The notes below the pieces were generated by a model. It searched no databases. It worked only from the letters and a program-made list of their open reading frames with translations, and was not told where the DNA came from. From positions 38,901 through 102,900 of the forward strand of contig NZ_FMAC01000017.1 in assembly GCF_900094555.1 (NCBI RefSeq): a stretch of DNA of 64,000 bases, in the 5' to 3' direction. The translations under genes were made by a program, and so were the position numbers. Below are positions 42,167 to 50,661 of this stretch, piece after piece; position 1 is the stretch's first letter; the number at the start of each line of letters is the position of its first letter. Origin of the DNA: Martinezella hainanensis. Lineage in GTDB: Bacteria > Pseudomonadota > Alphaproteobacteria > Rhizobiales > Rhizobiaceae.

Positions 42167-43480
42167 ATGGCGCGTGCGCTGCCGCATGAGCGGATTCAAT
42201 ATGTGGTCGAGGGCGGCTTCAAGCTGTCGGGCGAGATCGAGCCGAGCGGCAACAAGAATGCTGCGCTGCCGATCATCGCCGCATCGCTTCTGACCGATCA
42301 ACGCGTCGAGCTCAGCAACGTGCCGCGCATTCGCGATGTCGAGGCGCTGGTGGAGCTGATCCAGTCGGTCGGCGCCAAGGTGCGCTGGCTCGGCCGCAAC
42401 GAGCTCGAAATCGAGGCGCGCGAGCTTCGCCCCGCCAATCTCGATCCCGATCTCTGCGCCCGTATCCGTGCCTCCATCCTGCTGGCCGGACCGATGCTGG
42501 CGCGCTGTGGCGAAATCACCTTGCCGCCGCCCGGCGGCGACGTCATCGGCCGCCGGCGTGTCGATACGCATTTCCTGGCGCTGGAACAGCTCGGCACCAG
42601 GATCGAAGTCAACAGCGTCTACAGCTTCCGCACCGAAGGGCTGCGTGGCGCCGATGTCTTCCTCGACGAACCCTCCGTGACGGCAACGGAAAACGCGCTT
42701 TGCGCTGCTGTTTTCGCTGAGGGAACGACGATCCTGCGCAACTGCGCCTCCGAACCGCATGTCCAGGATCTTGCACGGTTCCTGATTGCCATGGGCGCAC
42801 GAATCCAGGGCGTCGGCACCAATATGATGACCATCCATGGTGGCCAGCGGCTCGGCGGTGCGTCGCATCGCATCGGCCCCGACCATAACGAGGTTGGTTC
42901 GCTGATCGGCCTTGCCGCCGTTACCGGTTCGGAAATCACCATTCGCCGCGCCGGCGTCGAGCATCTGCGCTCCACCCTCATGACCTTCGAGCGTTTGGGC
43001 ATACGCTGCCAGATCGACGGCGATGATCTCATCATCCGCTCCGGTCAGGAGATGAAGATCCAGCCCGATTTCGGCGGCCATATTCCGAAGATCGAGGATC
43101 AGCCATGGCCGGCTTTTCCGGCTGACACCATGTCGATCGCCATCGTCACCGCCTCGCAATGCGATGGCGTCGTGCTGATGTTCGAGAAAATGTTCGAAAG
43201 CCGCATGTTCTTCGTCGACAAGCTGATCGCCATGGGCGCCCGCATCGTGCTGTGCGACCCGCATCGCGCCATCGTCGCCGGCCCCTCCAAGCTACGGGCC
43301 GCCCAGCTTGAAAGCCCTGACATTCGCGCCGGCATGGCAATGCTGATCGCGGCGATGTGCGCCGAGGGCACGAGCGTCATCAACAATGCCCAGCAGATCG
43401 AGCGCGGTTACGAGCGCATCGAGGAACGGCTGAATGCCATGGGCGCCCGCATCACCCGCATTCCGCCGCGCGAGGCGTAA
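42167..43480 (+). CDS. UDP-GlcNAc 1-carboxyvinyltransferase (MurA) paralogue
   Basis: 437 residues from ATG 42167 with AGGAAGGG upstream. MurA transfers enolpyruvate from PEP to UDP-GlcNAc. The inside-out barrel shows Lys30 in SGNKNAALP (the catalytic Lys22 of E. coli), PPGGDVIGRRRVDTH where the active-site loop is, and the Asp in DQPWPAFPADTM (Asp305). The PEP- and fosfomycin-reactive Cys115 is Asp125 here. Since natural Cys-to-Asp forms exist in mycobacteria and Chlamydia, activity without fosfomycin sensitivity is expected. The strain may have a Cys-type MurA elsewhere; unknown. Confidence 0.9.
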   Translation: MARALPHERIQYVVEGGFKLSGEIEPSGNKNAALPIIAASLLTDQRVELSNVPRIRDVEALVELIQSVGAKVRWLGRNELEIEARELRPANLDPDLCARIRASILLAGPMLARCGEITLPPPGGDVIGRRRVDTHFLALEQLGTRIEVNSVYSFRTEGLRGADVFLDEPSVTATENALCAAVFAEGTTILRNCASEPHVQDLARFLIAMGARIQGVGTNMMTIHGGQRLGGASHRIGPDHNEVGSLIGLAAVTGSEITIRRAGVEHLRSTLMTFERLGIRCQIDGDDLIIRSGQEMKIQPDFGGHIPKIEDQPWPAFPADTMSIAIVTASQCDGVVLMFEKMFESRMFFVDKLIAMGARIVLCDPHRAIVAGPSKLRAAQLESPDIRAGMAMLIAAMCAEGTSVINNAQQIERGYERIEERLNAMGARITRIPPREA

Positions 43481-43507
43481 GAACCCGATTCAACGGATGA
43501 AGATGCG

Positions 43508-43987
43508 CTAGGCGATCGCCTTGCGCATCTCGATCGATGTCGTGCGATCGAAGCCGGCATGGCGATTTTCCGTCGTCTTCCGGAAACCCCAGGCGGTGAA
43601 GGTGGCGTGATTGTCGATCAGCTCGATCCGCGTCTCCAGCCGCAGGTCCTTGAGGCCGAGATCTCGCGCCGTCGCCTCGGCTAGGGCGAGCAGGCGCTTG
43701 CCGATACCCTTGCCCTGCGCCGCCGGCAGCACGGCAAGCTTGCCGACATAGAGGCTCTCCGCCTCCGGCCGGCAGAAAATGCAGCCGACCAACTGCTCGC
43801 CATCCAGTGCCGCATAAGCAATCTCGTTGAGAGCCTTCGCCTTCAGGTTTGCAGGCGTCAGCGCAAGCGCGGAGGAGGGTGGATCGATGCGTCCATTCAT
43901 GTATGCGAAGGATGTGAGAATAAGGTCGAGCAATTCGTCCCAGGGGTCGAAGCCGTCATCCAGGCGACGAATCGTGATGTCGCTCAT
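43508..43987 (-). CDS. GNAT family N-acetyltransferase
   Basis: 159 residues. The acetyl-CoA signature VGKLAVLPAAQGKGIGKRLLALAEATARDLGL is clear (motif A with QGKGIG); AFTAWGFRKT-like motif B follows (ATFTAWGFRKTTENRHAGF). Acceptor unknown. It overlaps the moeB-like gene by 4 bases (ATGA), so the two are translationally coupled. Confidence 0.85.
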   Translation of the reverse strand: MSDITIRRLDDGFDPWDELLDLILTSFAYMNGRIDPPSSALALTPANLKAKALNEIAYAALDGEQLVGCIFCRPEAESLYVGKLAVLPAAQGKGIGKRLLALAEATARDLGLKDLRLETRIELIDNHATFTAWGFRKTTENRHAGFDRTTSIEMRKAIA

Positions 43988-44754
43988 TCGGCCGCGACCC
44001 GAGGGCGCTTGCGGCGATAGCGCACGGTTTCGAAGCGGGTGGAAAGCCCGTCATAGAGGAGCAGGCGGCCGATCAGCGGCTCACCGATGCCGGTGATGAG
44101 CTTGATCGCCTCCATCGCCATCAACGTGCCGATGACGCCTGTCAGCGCGCCGATGATCCCGGCTTCCGCGCAGCTGGGGATGAGACCTTCCGGTGGTGGT
44201 GCAGGAAAGAGATCGCGATAGCGTGGATTGGGATTGCCGTCCGTGTCACTCTCGTAAGGCTTCAACGTCGTCACGGAGCCATCGAATCTCCCAACCGCGC
44301 CGGTCACGAGTGGCAGATGGCCCGCTTCGGCCGCATCGGCAGCCGCATAGCGCGTGTCGAAATTGTCGGAGCCATCGATGACAAGATCGAAGCCGGCGAG
44401 GTGTTGCACGGCAGTATCTGGGCTGAAGCGCTCCTCGAAACGGATGACCCGCACATGCGGGTTCAGCCGCGCGATGGCATCGGCCGCGCTCTGCGTCTTC
44501 ATCTCGCCGATCGTGCCGGTATCGTGAATGACCTGCCGCTGCAGGTTGGACAGCGAAACGCGGTCGTCATCGGCAATGCCGAGCGTGCCGACACCGGCGG
44601 CAGCGAGATATTGCAGCACCGGCGCACCAAGACCGCCGGCGCCGATGACAAGGACGCGGGCAGCTTTCAACTTCTGCTGGCCGGCGCCGCCGACCTCCGG
44701 CAGGAGGATATGGCGGTGATAGCGGCTGATTTCATCTGAGCTCAAAGGATCCAT
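43984..44754 (-). CDS. MoeB/ThiF-type E1-like adenylyltransferase
   Basis: 256 residues. Rossmann ATP-binding motif RVLVIGAGGLGAPVLQYLAAAGVG, conserved NLQRQVIHDT, RLNPHVRVI, DLVIDGSDNFDTRYA and the catalytic Cys in IPSCAEAGIIGALTGVIG. In E. coli MoeB two CxxC pairs bind zinc; I do not see those pairs in this sequence. It adenylates the C terminus of a ubiquitin-like sulfur carrier (MoaD or ThiS). Partner genes are not nearby; the following GNAT gene overlaps it by 4 bases. Confidence 0.88.
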   Translation of the reverse strand: MDPLSSDEISRYHRHILLPEVGGAGQQKLKAARVLVIGAGGLGAPVLQYLAAAGVGTLGIADDDRVSLSNLQRQVIHDTGTIGEMKTQSAADAIARLNPHVRVIRFEERFSPDTAVQHLAGFDLVIDGSDNFDTRYAAADAAEAGHLPLVTGAVGRFDGSVTTLKPYESDTDGNPNPRYRDLFPAPPPEGLIPSCAEAGIIGALTGVIGTLMAMEAIKLITGIGEPLIGRLLLYDGLSTRFETVRYRRKRPRVAAE

Positions 44755-44790
44755 GCGCGAGAGTCTATCACAATGGCTAGGGAGGAGGCG

Positions 44791-45918
44791 CTAGGTTTTC
44801 GTAATGCCGCCATGCGCCACGGTAAAGAATTGCGCGCGCTCGCCAAGCGCCGAAAACATGGATTTGTCCGTGCCGGTCATGAAGGCTTGGCCGCCGAGCC
44901 TGTCGATAAGGTCGAAGAGGGCTGCGCGACGCCCCTCGTCGAGATGGGCGGCGATCTCGTCGAGCAGCAGGATCGGCGCATAGCCCGTCAGGTTGCCGAC
45001 TAGGCGCGCATGGGCAAGGATGAGGCCGACGAGAAGCGCCTTCTGCTCGCCCGTCGAGCAGCGCTCCGCTTCCATGTCCTTTTCGCGGTGCCGCACCAGA
45101 AGATCGGCCCGATGCGGCCCGTCCAGCGTGCGGCCGGCGGCGGCGTCACGGTAACGACCTTCACGCAGCATATCGGCATAGGCATCTTCCAGATCGACGG
45201 CCGGCCGGTCGAACTGCCCATCGAGGAAACCGGAAAGCTCAAGGGCTGCCGAGGGGAACGGCGTCGCCTCGCGCGTTTCGGCGATCAGCCGCGAGAGAAG
45301 GCCGAGCATTTCCTGCCGCGCGATCGCCATGGCGATGCCGAGGCTTGCCATCTGCTCCTCAATGCCGGCAAGCCAGGAGGGATCGAACCGGCTTTCGGAC
45401 AGAAGTTTGTTGCGGCTGCGCATGGCGCGCTCGAAATCGCTGGCGCGGCGGCCATGGGCCGGATCGAGCGACAGCACGAGACGGTCGAGAAAGCGGCGGC
45501 GCTCCGAGGAGCCGCCTGTGAACAGGCCATCCATCGCCGGCGTCAACCAGAGAACGCGCAGATGGTCGGTCAGCTCATCGACTGTCTTGGCCGGCGTGCC
45601 GTTGATTCGGAGCCTACGGGCGGCAGATTCATCGGCGGTGTCGATGCCGGTGCCGATTTCGACCGTGCCCTCCATGCCTTCAAGTTCGGCGAAGATCGAA
45701 AATCCGCCTGGCGCATTGACGCGTGGGACGTCGGCATAGGCGGCGCGACGCAAGCCGCGGCCTGGCGACAGCAGCGAGACCGCTTCCATGAGGTTGGTCT
45801 TGCCCGCGCCATTGTCGCCGGTCAGCACCACATGCCGTTCGTCAATCGTCAGCGCCGCCGCCGCATAGTTGCGGAAGTCGGTCAGCTTCAGGCGCGAGAT
45901 GAAAACCTTGTTCGGCAT
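44791..45918 (-). CDS. recF: DNA replication and repair protein RecF
   Basis: 375 residues. SMC-like ABC ATPase that binds gapped DNA ends with RecR and RecO. Walker A is VVLTGDNGAGKTNLMEAVSLL; the signature motif region is CSTGEQKALLVGLILAHARL and Walker B is APILLLDEIAAHLDEGRR. Normal length for the family. recR is in the same window, and recF is often next to dnaN or gyrB, which is not so here. Confidence 0.95.
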   Translation of the reverse strand: MPNKVFISRLKLTDFRNYAAAALTIDERHVVLTGDNGAGKTNLMEAVSLLSPGRGLRRAAYADVPRVNAPGGFSIFAELEGMEGTVEIGTGIDTADESAARRLRINGTPAKTVDELTDHLRVLWLTPAMDGLFTGGSSERRRFLDRLVLSLDPAHGRRASDFERAMRSRNKLLSESRFDPSWLAGIEEQMASLGIAMAIARQEMLGLLSRLIAETREATPFPSAALELSGFLDGQFDRPAVDLEDAYADMLREGRYRDAAAGRTLDGPHRADLLVRHREKDMEAERCSTGEQKALLVGLILAHARLVGNLTGYAPILLLDEIAAHLDEGRRAALFDLIDRLGGQAFMTGTDKSMFSALGERAQFFTVAHGGITKT

Positions 45919-46102
45919 CGGTCCTTAGGATTCGTCGTCGATGGGGCGAGGGGTATGCCGAACATCGCCCAAGTGCAAGGATTTTACCGGTATTTCGAGA
46001 GGACAACGGAAGGAAGCGCTGTCGGGGCCACCCTCTTCCTTCGACGGGCTCAGGATGAGGGTGGAGCGAGCCGCGGGTCCGGGGAAGCTAAGACAAGGCG
46101 AG

Positions 46103-46160
46103 AGGAATAGCCCTCATGGTGGGGAGGCCCGCAGGGCCGTCTCGAACCACGAGCGTGGGT
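46103..46160. repeat. Partial third copy of the CTCGAACCACGAG repeat
   Basis: CCCTCATGGTGGGGAGGCC then GGGCCGTCTCGAACCACGAG, sharing the CTCATGGTG and TCGAACCACGAG parts of the elements at 32325 and 33081 but not the rest. It lies before the direct repeat in front of the kinase gene. The bases between recF and here (45919-46102) show no gene. Confidence 0.65.
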
Positions 46161-46215
46161 GATTCGCTCTCCAAACAAAAGTCCGGGCGAATCATCGCCA
46201 GGATCTATGCGAATC
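46161..46215. repeat. Direct repeat copy 1 upstream of the StrA-like gene
   Basis: About 55 bases starting GATTCGCTCTCC, through AAACAAAAGTCCGG, to CGAATCATCGCC. It matches 47144-47198 at roughly 80 percent identity with small gaps. Copy 2 is the dnaJ terminator, so copy 1 looks like a decayed terminator. Confidence 0.7.
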
Positions 46216-46322
46216 AATCTGATTCGCCATCTCGGGGTTTGAATTCCCGCAACGTTGGTATTGGCACATGGCGCTACCTATATCGCCATGCTCGGAGAGA
46301 TTTTGGGGTAGGGGGCCATCCA

Positions 46323-47126
46323 TTGGAATCTGTAAAAGCACTGCTCGCGCATACCAGCCGCGATTGGACGCGTGTGAAGACAGGCGAATCGGGCGATCTC
46401 GTCTATCGGCGTGAGGACGGCTTGGCCTATGCTAAAATCGCCTCTTCAGCCCGATCGGTGGATCTCGCCGGCGAACGCAACCGGCTACTTTGGTTGCAAG
46501 GCAGGGGCATTGCCACTCCTGAGGTGATCGACTGGCGTGAAGTCGAGGAGGGCGCGTGCCTCGTCACGACCGCTATCCCCGGCGTGCCGGCTGCGGATCT
46601 GGATCGAGATGCTTTGCTGAAGGCCTGGCCATCGATGGCGCGGCAACTCAAATCTCTTCACGACCTGTCTTCAGATCAATGCCCTTTCGATCGCAGCCTG
46701 TCGCTCATGTTCGCAAAAGCATCGGACGTGGTCTCGCGGGATGCGGTGAACCCGGATTTCCTGCCGCCGGAGGATCGGGGTAGATCGGCCCGCGAACTGC
46801 TTGATCGCGTTGAGCGCGATTTGCCTCTGCGCCTCGCTCAAGAAGTGGTCGATGGAGTTCTCTGCCATGGCGATGCCTGCATGCCGAACTTCATGGTCGA
46901 TCCGCATAGCCTGCAATGTGCCGGTCTGATCGATCTCGGCCGTGTCGGCAAGGCGGATCGCTATGTCGATCTCTCGCTGATGATTGCCAATGCGGAGGAG
47001 AGTTGGGCGACATCAGAGCAGGGGCAAAGGGCATTTTCGATCCTGTTCGAGACCCTTGAGATCGAACAGCCGGATCGCGAGCGCCTTGCCTTCTATCTCA
47101 GGCTCGATCCGCTGACCTGGGGCTGA
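46323..47126 (+). CDS. Aminoglycoside 3''-phosphotransferase (StrA/APH(3'')-like)
   Basis: 267 residues from TTG 46323, with a G-rich stretch just upstream; this equals the APH(3'')-Ib (StrA) length. Large blocks match my memory of StrA: TAIPGVPAADL, LKAWPSM, NPDFLP and the end FYLRLDPLTWG. Catalytic loop CHGDACMPNFMVD has Asp184 and Asn189 and the metal-binding Asp is in GLIDLGRVGKADRY; the Lys is in YAKIA. It should transfer phosphate to streptomycin, but activity is not shown. No StrB partner and no IS adjacent. Direct repeats lie on both sides. Confidence 0.85.
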   Translation: MESVKALLAHTSRDWTRVKTGESGDLVYRREDGLAYAKIASSARSVDLAGERNRLLWLQGRGIATPEVIDWREVEEGACLVTTAIPGVPAADLDRDALLKAWPSMARQLKSLHDLSSDQCPFDRSLSLMFAKASDVVSRDAVNPDFLPPEDRGRSARELLDRVERDLPLRLAQEVVDGVLCHGDACMPNFMVDPHSLQCAGLIDLGRVGKADRYVDLSLMIANAEESWATSEQGQRAFSILFETLEIEQPDRERLAFYLRLDPLTWG

Positions 47127-47143
47127 TTCGCAAGGGGACGATT

Positions 47144-47198
47144 GATTCGTCTGCCCAAACAAAAAATCCGGCCGAATCATCGGCCGGATTCATGTGAA
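47144..47198. repeat. Direct repeat copy 2 downstream of the StrA-like gene
   Basis: Same unit as 46161-46215, starting GATTCGTCTGCCC and running through CCGGCCGAATCATCGGCCGG. It includes the terminator that ends dnaJ on the minus strand. Confidence 0.7.
47161..47190 (-). terminator. Intrinsic terminator of dnaJ
   Basis: On the minus strand AATCCGGCCGA pairs with TCGGCCGGATT around a TGAT loop, followed by TTTTGTTT (A run 47161-47166). It lies 27 bases after the dnaJ stop codon and 18 bases beyond the convergent StrA-like gene. Confidence 0.85.
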
Positions 47199-47216
47199 AC
47201 ACTTTTGATTCGCTGC

Positions 47217-48362
47217 TCAGTCGCTGAACGTGTCGAAGAAATCCTTCATGCGGGCGAAGAAGCCCGTCGATTCGGGATTGTTGTCCTTCGAAGAGATCTG
47301 CTCGAATTCCTGCAGCAATTCACGCTGGCGCTTGGTCAGCTTCTGCGGCGTCTCGATCTGAATCTGGATGTAGAGATCGCCGACCTGGCTGGAGCGCAGC
47401 ACCGGCATGCCCTTGCCCTTCAGGCGGAACTGCTTGCCGACCTGCGTTCCCTCGGGAACGCTGACGCGTGACTTGGTGCCGTCGAGTGTTGCGACATCGA
47501 AGGTGCCGCCGAGTGCCGCCGTCGTCATCGAGATCGGCACGGCGCAGTAGAGATCGGCGCCATCCCGCTGGAAGAATTCATGCGGCTTGACGGACAGGAA
47601 GATGTAAAGGTCGCCTGAAGGACCACCGCGCAGGCCGGCTTCGCCTTCGCCTTGCAGGCGGATGCGCGTACCATCCTCGATGCCTGAGGGAATGTTGACG
47701 GAGAGCGAACGCTCCTCGGTCACGCGACCCTGGCCGTGACATTTCGTGCAGGGGTCGGGAATGATCTGGCCGCGGCCATGACAGGTCGGGCAGGTGCGTT
47801 CGACGGAGAAGAAGCCCTGGGCAGCGCGGACACGGCCGGAACCCTGGCAGGTGCCGCAGGTCTTCGGCTGCGTGCCGGGCTTGGCGCCCGAGCCGGAACA
47901 GACGTCGCAAGTGATCGAGGTCGGAACCCGGATCTGCGCGGTCTTGCCGCTGAAGGCTTCCTCCAGCGAGATTTCCATATTGTAGCGAAGATCGGCGCCG
48001 CGTTCGCGACCGCCGGAAGAGCGTCCGCGCGAGCGTCCGCCACCCATCATCTCGCCGAAAATATCCTCGAAAATGTCGGAGAAGCCGCCACCGCCGAAAC
48101 CGGCGCCAAAGCCGCCACCGCCACCCATGCCGCCATGCTCGAAAGCGGCGTGGCCGTAGCGGTCATAGGCTGCGCGCTTCTGCGGATCCTTGAGCGTTTC
48201 GTAGGCCTCGTTGATTTCCTTGAACTTCCGCTCGGCGTTGCTGTCGTCCGGATTCTTGTCCGGATGATATTGCATTGCCAGCTTGCGAAAGGCGCTTTTC
48301 AGCTCTTTCTCGTCCGCCGTCTTGGAGACGCCCAACGTCTCGTAAAAATCCGCTTTTGCCAT
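47217..48362 (-). CDS. dnaJ: Chaperone DnaJ
   Basis: 381 residues. J domain (about 1-68) with the HPD tripeptide in MQYHPDKNPDDSNAERKFKEINEAY; Gly/Phe-rich linker (GMGGGGGFGAGFGGGGF); four CxxCxGxG zinc repeats (CDVCSGSGA, CGTCQGSGRV, CPTCHGRGQ, CTKCHGQGRV); then the C-terminal substrate-binding domain. DnaJ stimulates the ATPase of DnaK. It follows dnaK by 86 bases on the same strand; its own terminator lies inside the downstream direct repeat. Confidence 0.97.
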   Translation of the reverse strand: MAKADFYETLGVSKTADEKELKSAFRKLAMQYHPDKNPDDSNAERKFKEINEAYETLKDPQKRAAYDRYGHAAFEHGGMGGGGGFGAGFGGGGFSDIFEDIFGEMMGGGRSRGRSSGGRERGADLRYNMEISLEEAFSGKTAQIRVPTSITCDVCSGSGAKPGTQPKTCGTCQGSGRVRAAQGFFSVERTCPTCHGRGQIIPDPCTKCHGQGRVTEERSLSVNIPSGIEDGTRIRLQGEGEAGLRGGPSGDLYIFLSVKPHEFFQRDGADLYCAVPISMTTAALGGTFDVATLDGTKSRVSVPEGTQVGKQFRLKGKGMPVLRSSQVGDLYIQIQIETPQKLTKRQRELLQEFEQISSKDNNPESTGFFARMKDFFDTFSD

Positions 48363-48448
48363 ATTAAGGATTAGAACCCCGGAAATGGATTTCCGGCTGC
48401 CCGAAGGCAGCCGGATCTAAGTTTCCGCGAGAACCTTTCGGTTCGCGC

Positions 48449-50368
48449 TTATGCAGACCGCTTGCGGTCGTCTTCGTCCTTGATTTCCTCGTAGTCGGCA
48501 TCGACAACATCGTCCTTGCCAGCTGCTGCCGAGGCATCACCCGAACCAGCTTCCGCCTGCTGCGATTCATAGATCGCCTGGCCGAGCTTCATGGAAACTT
48601 CCATGAGTGTCTGGGTCTTGGCCTTGATGTCTTCTGCATCCGGCTCGGAAGCTTCGGTTGCCGTCTTCAAGGCTGCGATCGCGTCGGAAATCGCGGTGCG
48701 ATCGGCTTCCGTGACCTTGTCACCATAATCCTTCAGCGACTTCTCGCTGGAGTGGATCAGGCTTTCAGCCTGGTTCTTGGCTTCAACGCCTTCGCGACGC
48801 TTTTTGTCTTCGGCTGCGTGCGCTTCTGCATCCTTGACCATCTTTTCGATGTCGGCGTCGGAAAGACCGCCGGAAGCCTGGATGCGGATCTGCTGCTCCT
48901 TGCCGGTACCCTTGTCCTTGGCCGAAACCTGGACGATGCCGTTGGCGTCGATATCGAAGGTGACTTCGATCTGCGGAACGCCGCGCGGTGCCGGCGGCAG
49001 GCCGACGAGGTCGAACTGGCCGAGCAGCTTGTTGTCTGCAGCCATTTCGCGCTCGCCTTGCGAAACGCGGATGGTCACGGCCGACTGGTTGTCGTCGGCG
49101 GTCGAGAAGGTCTGCGACTTCTTCGTCGGGATCGTCGTGTTGCGTTCGATCAGGCGGGTGAAGACGCCGCCCAGCGTTTCGATGCCGAGAGACAGCGGCG
49201 TTACGTCGAGGAGCAGAACGTCCTTGACGTCGCCCTGCAGGACACCGGCCTGGATGGCGGCGCCGAGAGCGACGACTTCATCCGGGTTGACGCCCTTGTG
49301 CGGCTCCTTGCCGAACAGCTGCTTGACGACTTCCTGCACCTTCGGCATGCGGCTCATGCCGCCGACGAGAACGACTTCGTCGATTTCAGCGGCGGTGACA
49401 CCGGCATCCTTGAGCGCTGCCTTGCACGGAGCGATGGTGCGCTGCACGAGATCGTCGACCAGGCTTTCCAGCTTGGCGCGGGTCAGCTTCAGCGTCAGGT
49501 GCTTCGGGCCGGTGGCGTCTGCCGTGATGAAGGGCAGGTTGATTTCGGTCTGCTGTGCGGACGAAAGTTCGATCTTGGCCTTTTCGGCAGCTTCCTTCAG
49601 GCGCTGCAGGGCAAGCTTGTCGCCCTTGAGGTCGATGCCGTTGTCCTTCTTGAACTCGGCAACGAGATATTCGACGAGGCGCATGTCGAAGTCTTCACCG
49701 CCAAGGAAGGTGTCGCCGTTGGTCGACTTCACTTCGAAGACGCCGTCGCCGATTTCCAGGATGGAGATATCGAAGGTGCCGCCACCAAGGTCGTAAACGG
49801 CGATGGTCTTGCCGTCCTTCTTGTCGAGGCCGTAAGCAAGGGCTGCTGCCGTCGGCTCGTTGATGATGCGCAGAACTTCAAGGCCGGCGATCTTGCCGGC
49901 ATCCTTGGTTGCCTGGCGCTGCGCGTCGTTGAAGTAGGCGGGAACGGTGATGACGGCCTTTTCGACCTTTTCGCCGAGATAGGATTCGGCGGTTTCCTTC
50001 ATCTTCTGAAGGATCATTGCGGAAACTTGTGCGGGCGAATAGCCCTTGCCCTGCGCCTCGACCCAGGCATCGCCATTATCGCCCTTGACGATCGTGAAAG
50101 GAACAAGGTGCTTGTCCTTCTCGACGGTCGGATCTTCGTAGCGGCGGCCGATCAGGCGCTTGACAGCGAAGAGGGTATTGGTGGGGTTGGTGACTGCCTG
50201 ACGCTTGGCCGGCTGGCCGACGAGACGTTCACCATCGTCGGTGAAGGCTACCATGGAGGGGGTGGTCCGGGCGCCTTCGGCATTCTCGATCACTTTCGCG
50301 TCCTTGCCGTCCATGACGGCGACGCAGGAATTTGTCGTTCCAAGGTCGATACCAATTACTTTTGCCAT
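48449..50368 (-). CDS. dnaK: Chaperone DnaK (Hsp70)
   Basis: 639 residues from ATG 50368. ATPase domain with GIDLGTTNSCVAVMDG, PAYFNDAQRQATKDAG and NEPTAAALAYGLDKK; the substrate-binding domain begins near residue 390 (DVLLLDVTPLSLGIETLGG); the helical lid ends in a variable Asp/Glu-rich tail (DDVVDADYEEIKDEDD). A longer in-frame start exists but lies too far upstream. First gene of dnaK-dnaJ; a promoter-like pair lies about 110 bases upstream (see there). Confidence 0.97.
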   Translation of the reverse strand: MAKVIGIDLGTTNSCVAVMDGKDAKVIENAEGARTTPSMVAFTDDGERLVGQPAKRQAVTNPTNTLFAVKRLIGRRYEDPTVEKDKHLVPFTIVKGDNGDAWVEAQGKGYSPAQVSAMILQKMKETAESYLGEKVEKAVITVPAYFNDAQRQATKDAGKIAGLEVLRIINEPTAAALAYGLDKKDGKTIAVYDLGGGTFDISILEIGDGVFEVKSTNGDTFLGGEDFDMRLVEYLVAEFKKDNGIDLKGDKLALQRLKEAAEKAKIELSSAQQTEINLPFITADATGPKHLTLKLTRAKLESLVDDLVQRTIAPCKAALKDAGVTAAEIDEVVLVGGMSRMPKVQEVVKQLFGKEPHKGVNPDEVVALGAAIQAGVLQGDVKDVLLLDVTPLSLGIETLGGVFTRLIERNTTIPTKKSQTFSTADDNQSAVTIRVSQGEREMAADNKLLGQFDLVGLPPAPRGVPQIEVTFDIDANGIVQVSAKDKGTGKEQQIRIQASGGLSDADIEKMVKDAEAHAAEDKKRREGVEAKNQAESLIHSSEKSLKDYGDKVTEADRTAISDAIAALKTATEASEPDAEDIKAKTQTLMEVSMKLGQAIYESQQAEAGSGDASAAAGKDDVVDADYEEIKDEDDRKRSA

Positions 50369-50479
50369 GTCATTCTCTCCTTGAAGCAAGCTGTCGGAAC
50401 CCCTGTCAGGCATTCCATTGACAGCCCCTTACGGGATGGTCTTGAGGATTGCGCAGCCATGACTGCGGTGATGCCGCGT

Positions 50480-50508
50480 ATATAAGTAGCGGTTTTACTG
50501 ACTGCAAG
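50480..50508 (-). promoter_or_regulatory. Promoter-like elements upstream of dnaK
   Basis: Minus-strand CTTGCA (50508-50503), a 17-base spacer, and TTATAT (50485-50480), about 112 bases before the dnaK ATG. CTTG-type -35 elements are typical of heat-shock sigma-32 promoters, but the -10 is more like a housekeeping one, so the sigma factor cannot be decided. The rest of the dnaK-PBP gap (50369-50661) shows nothing else I can name. Confidence 0.5.
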
Positions 50509-50661
50509 GCAGGAAATGGCCTGAAATCCAGCAAAACAAATGGTTTGTCGCCCAAATTCCACATGGTCCCATATGCGCCGGGGACCAGCGGATTTGACGC
50601 GACCGCGTATCAGAGCAGCCTTGCCGCGGCCATGCAAGCGGCAAGGTGAAAAATTGCGATT

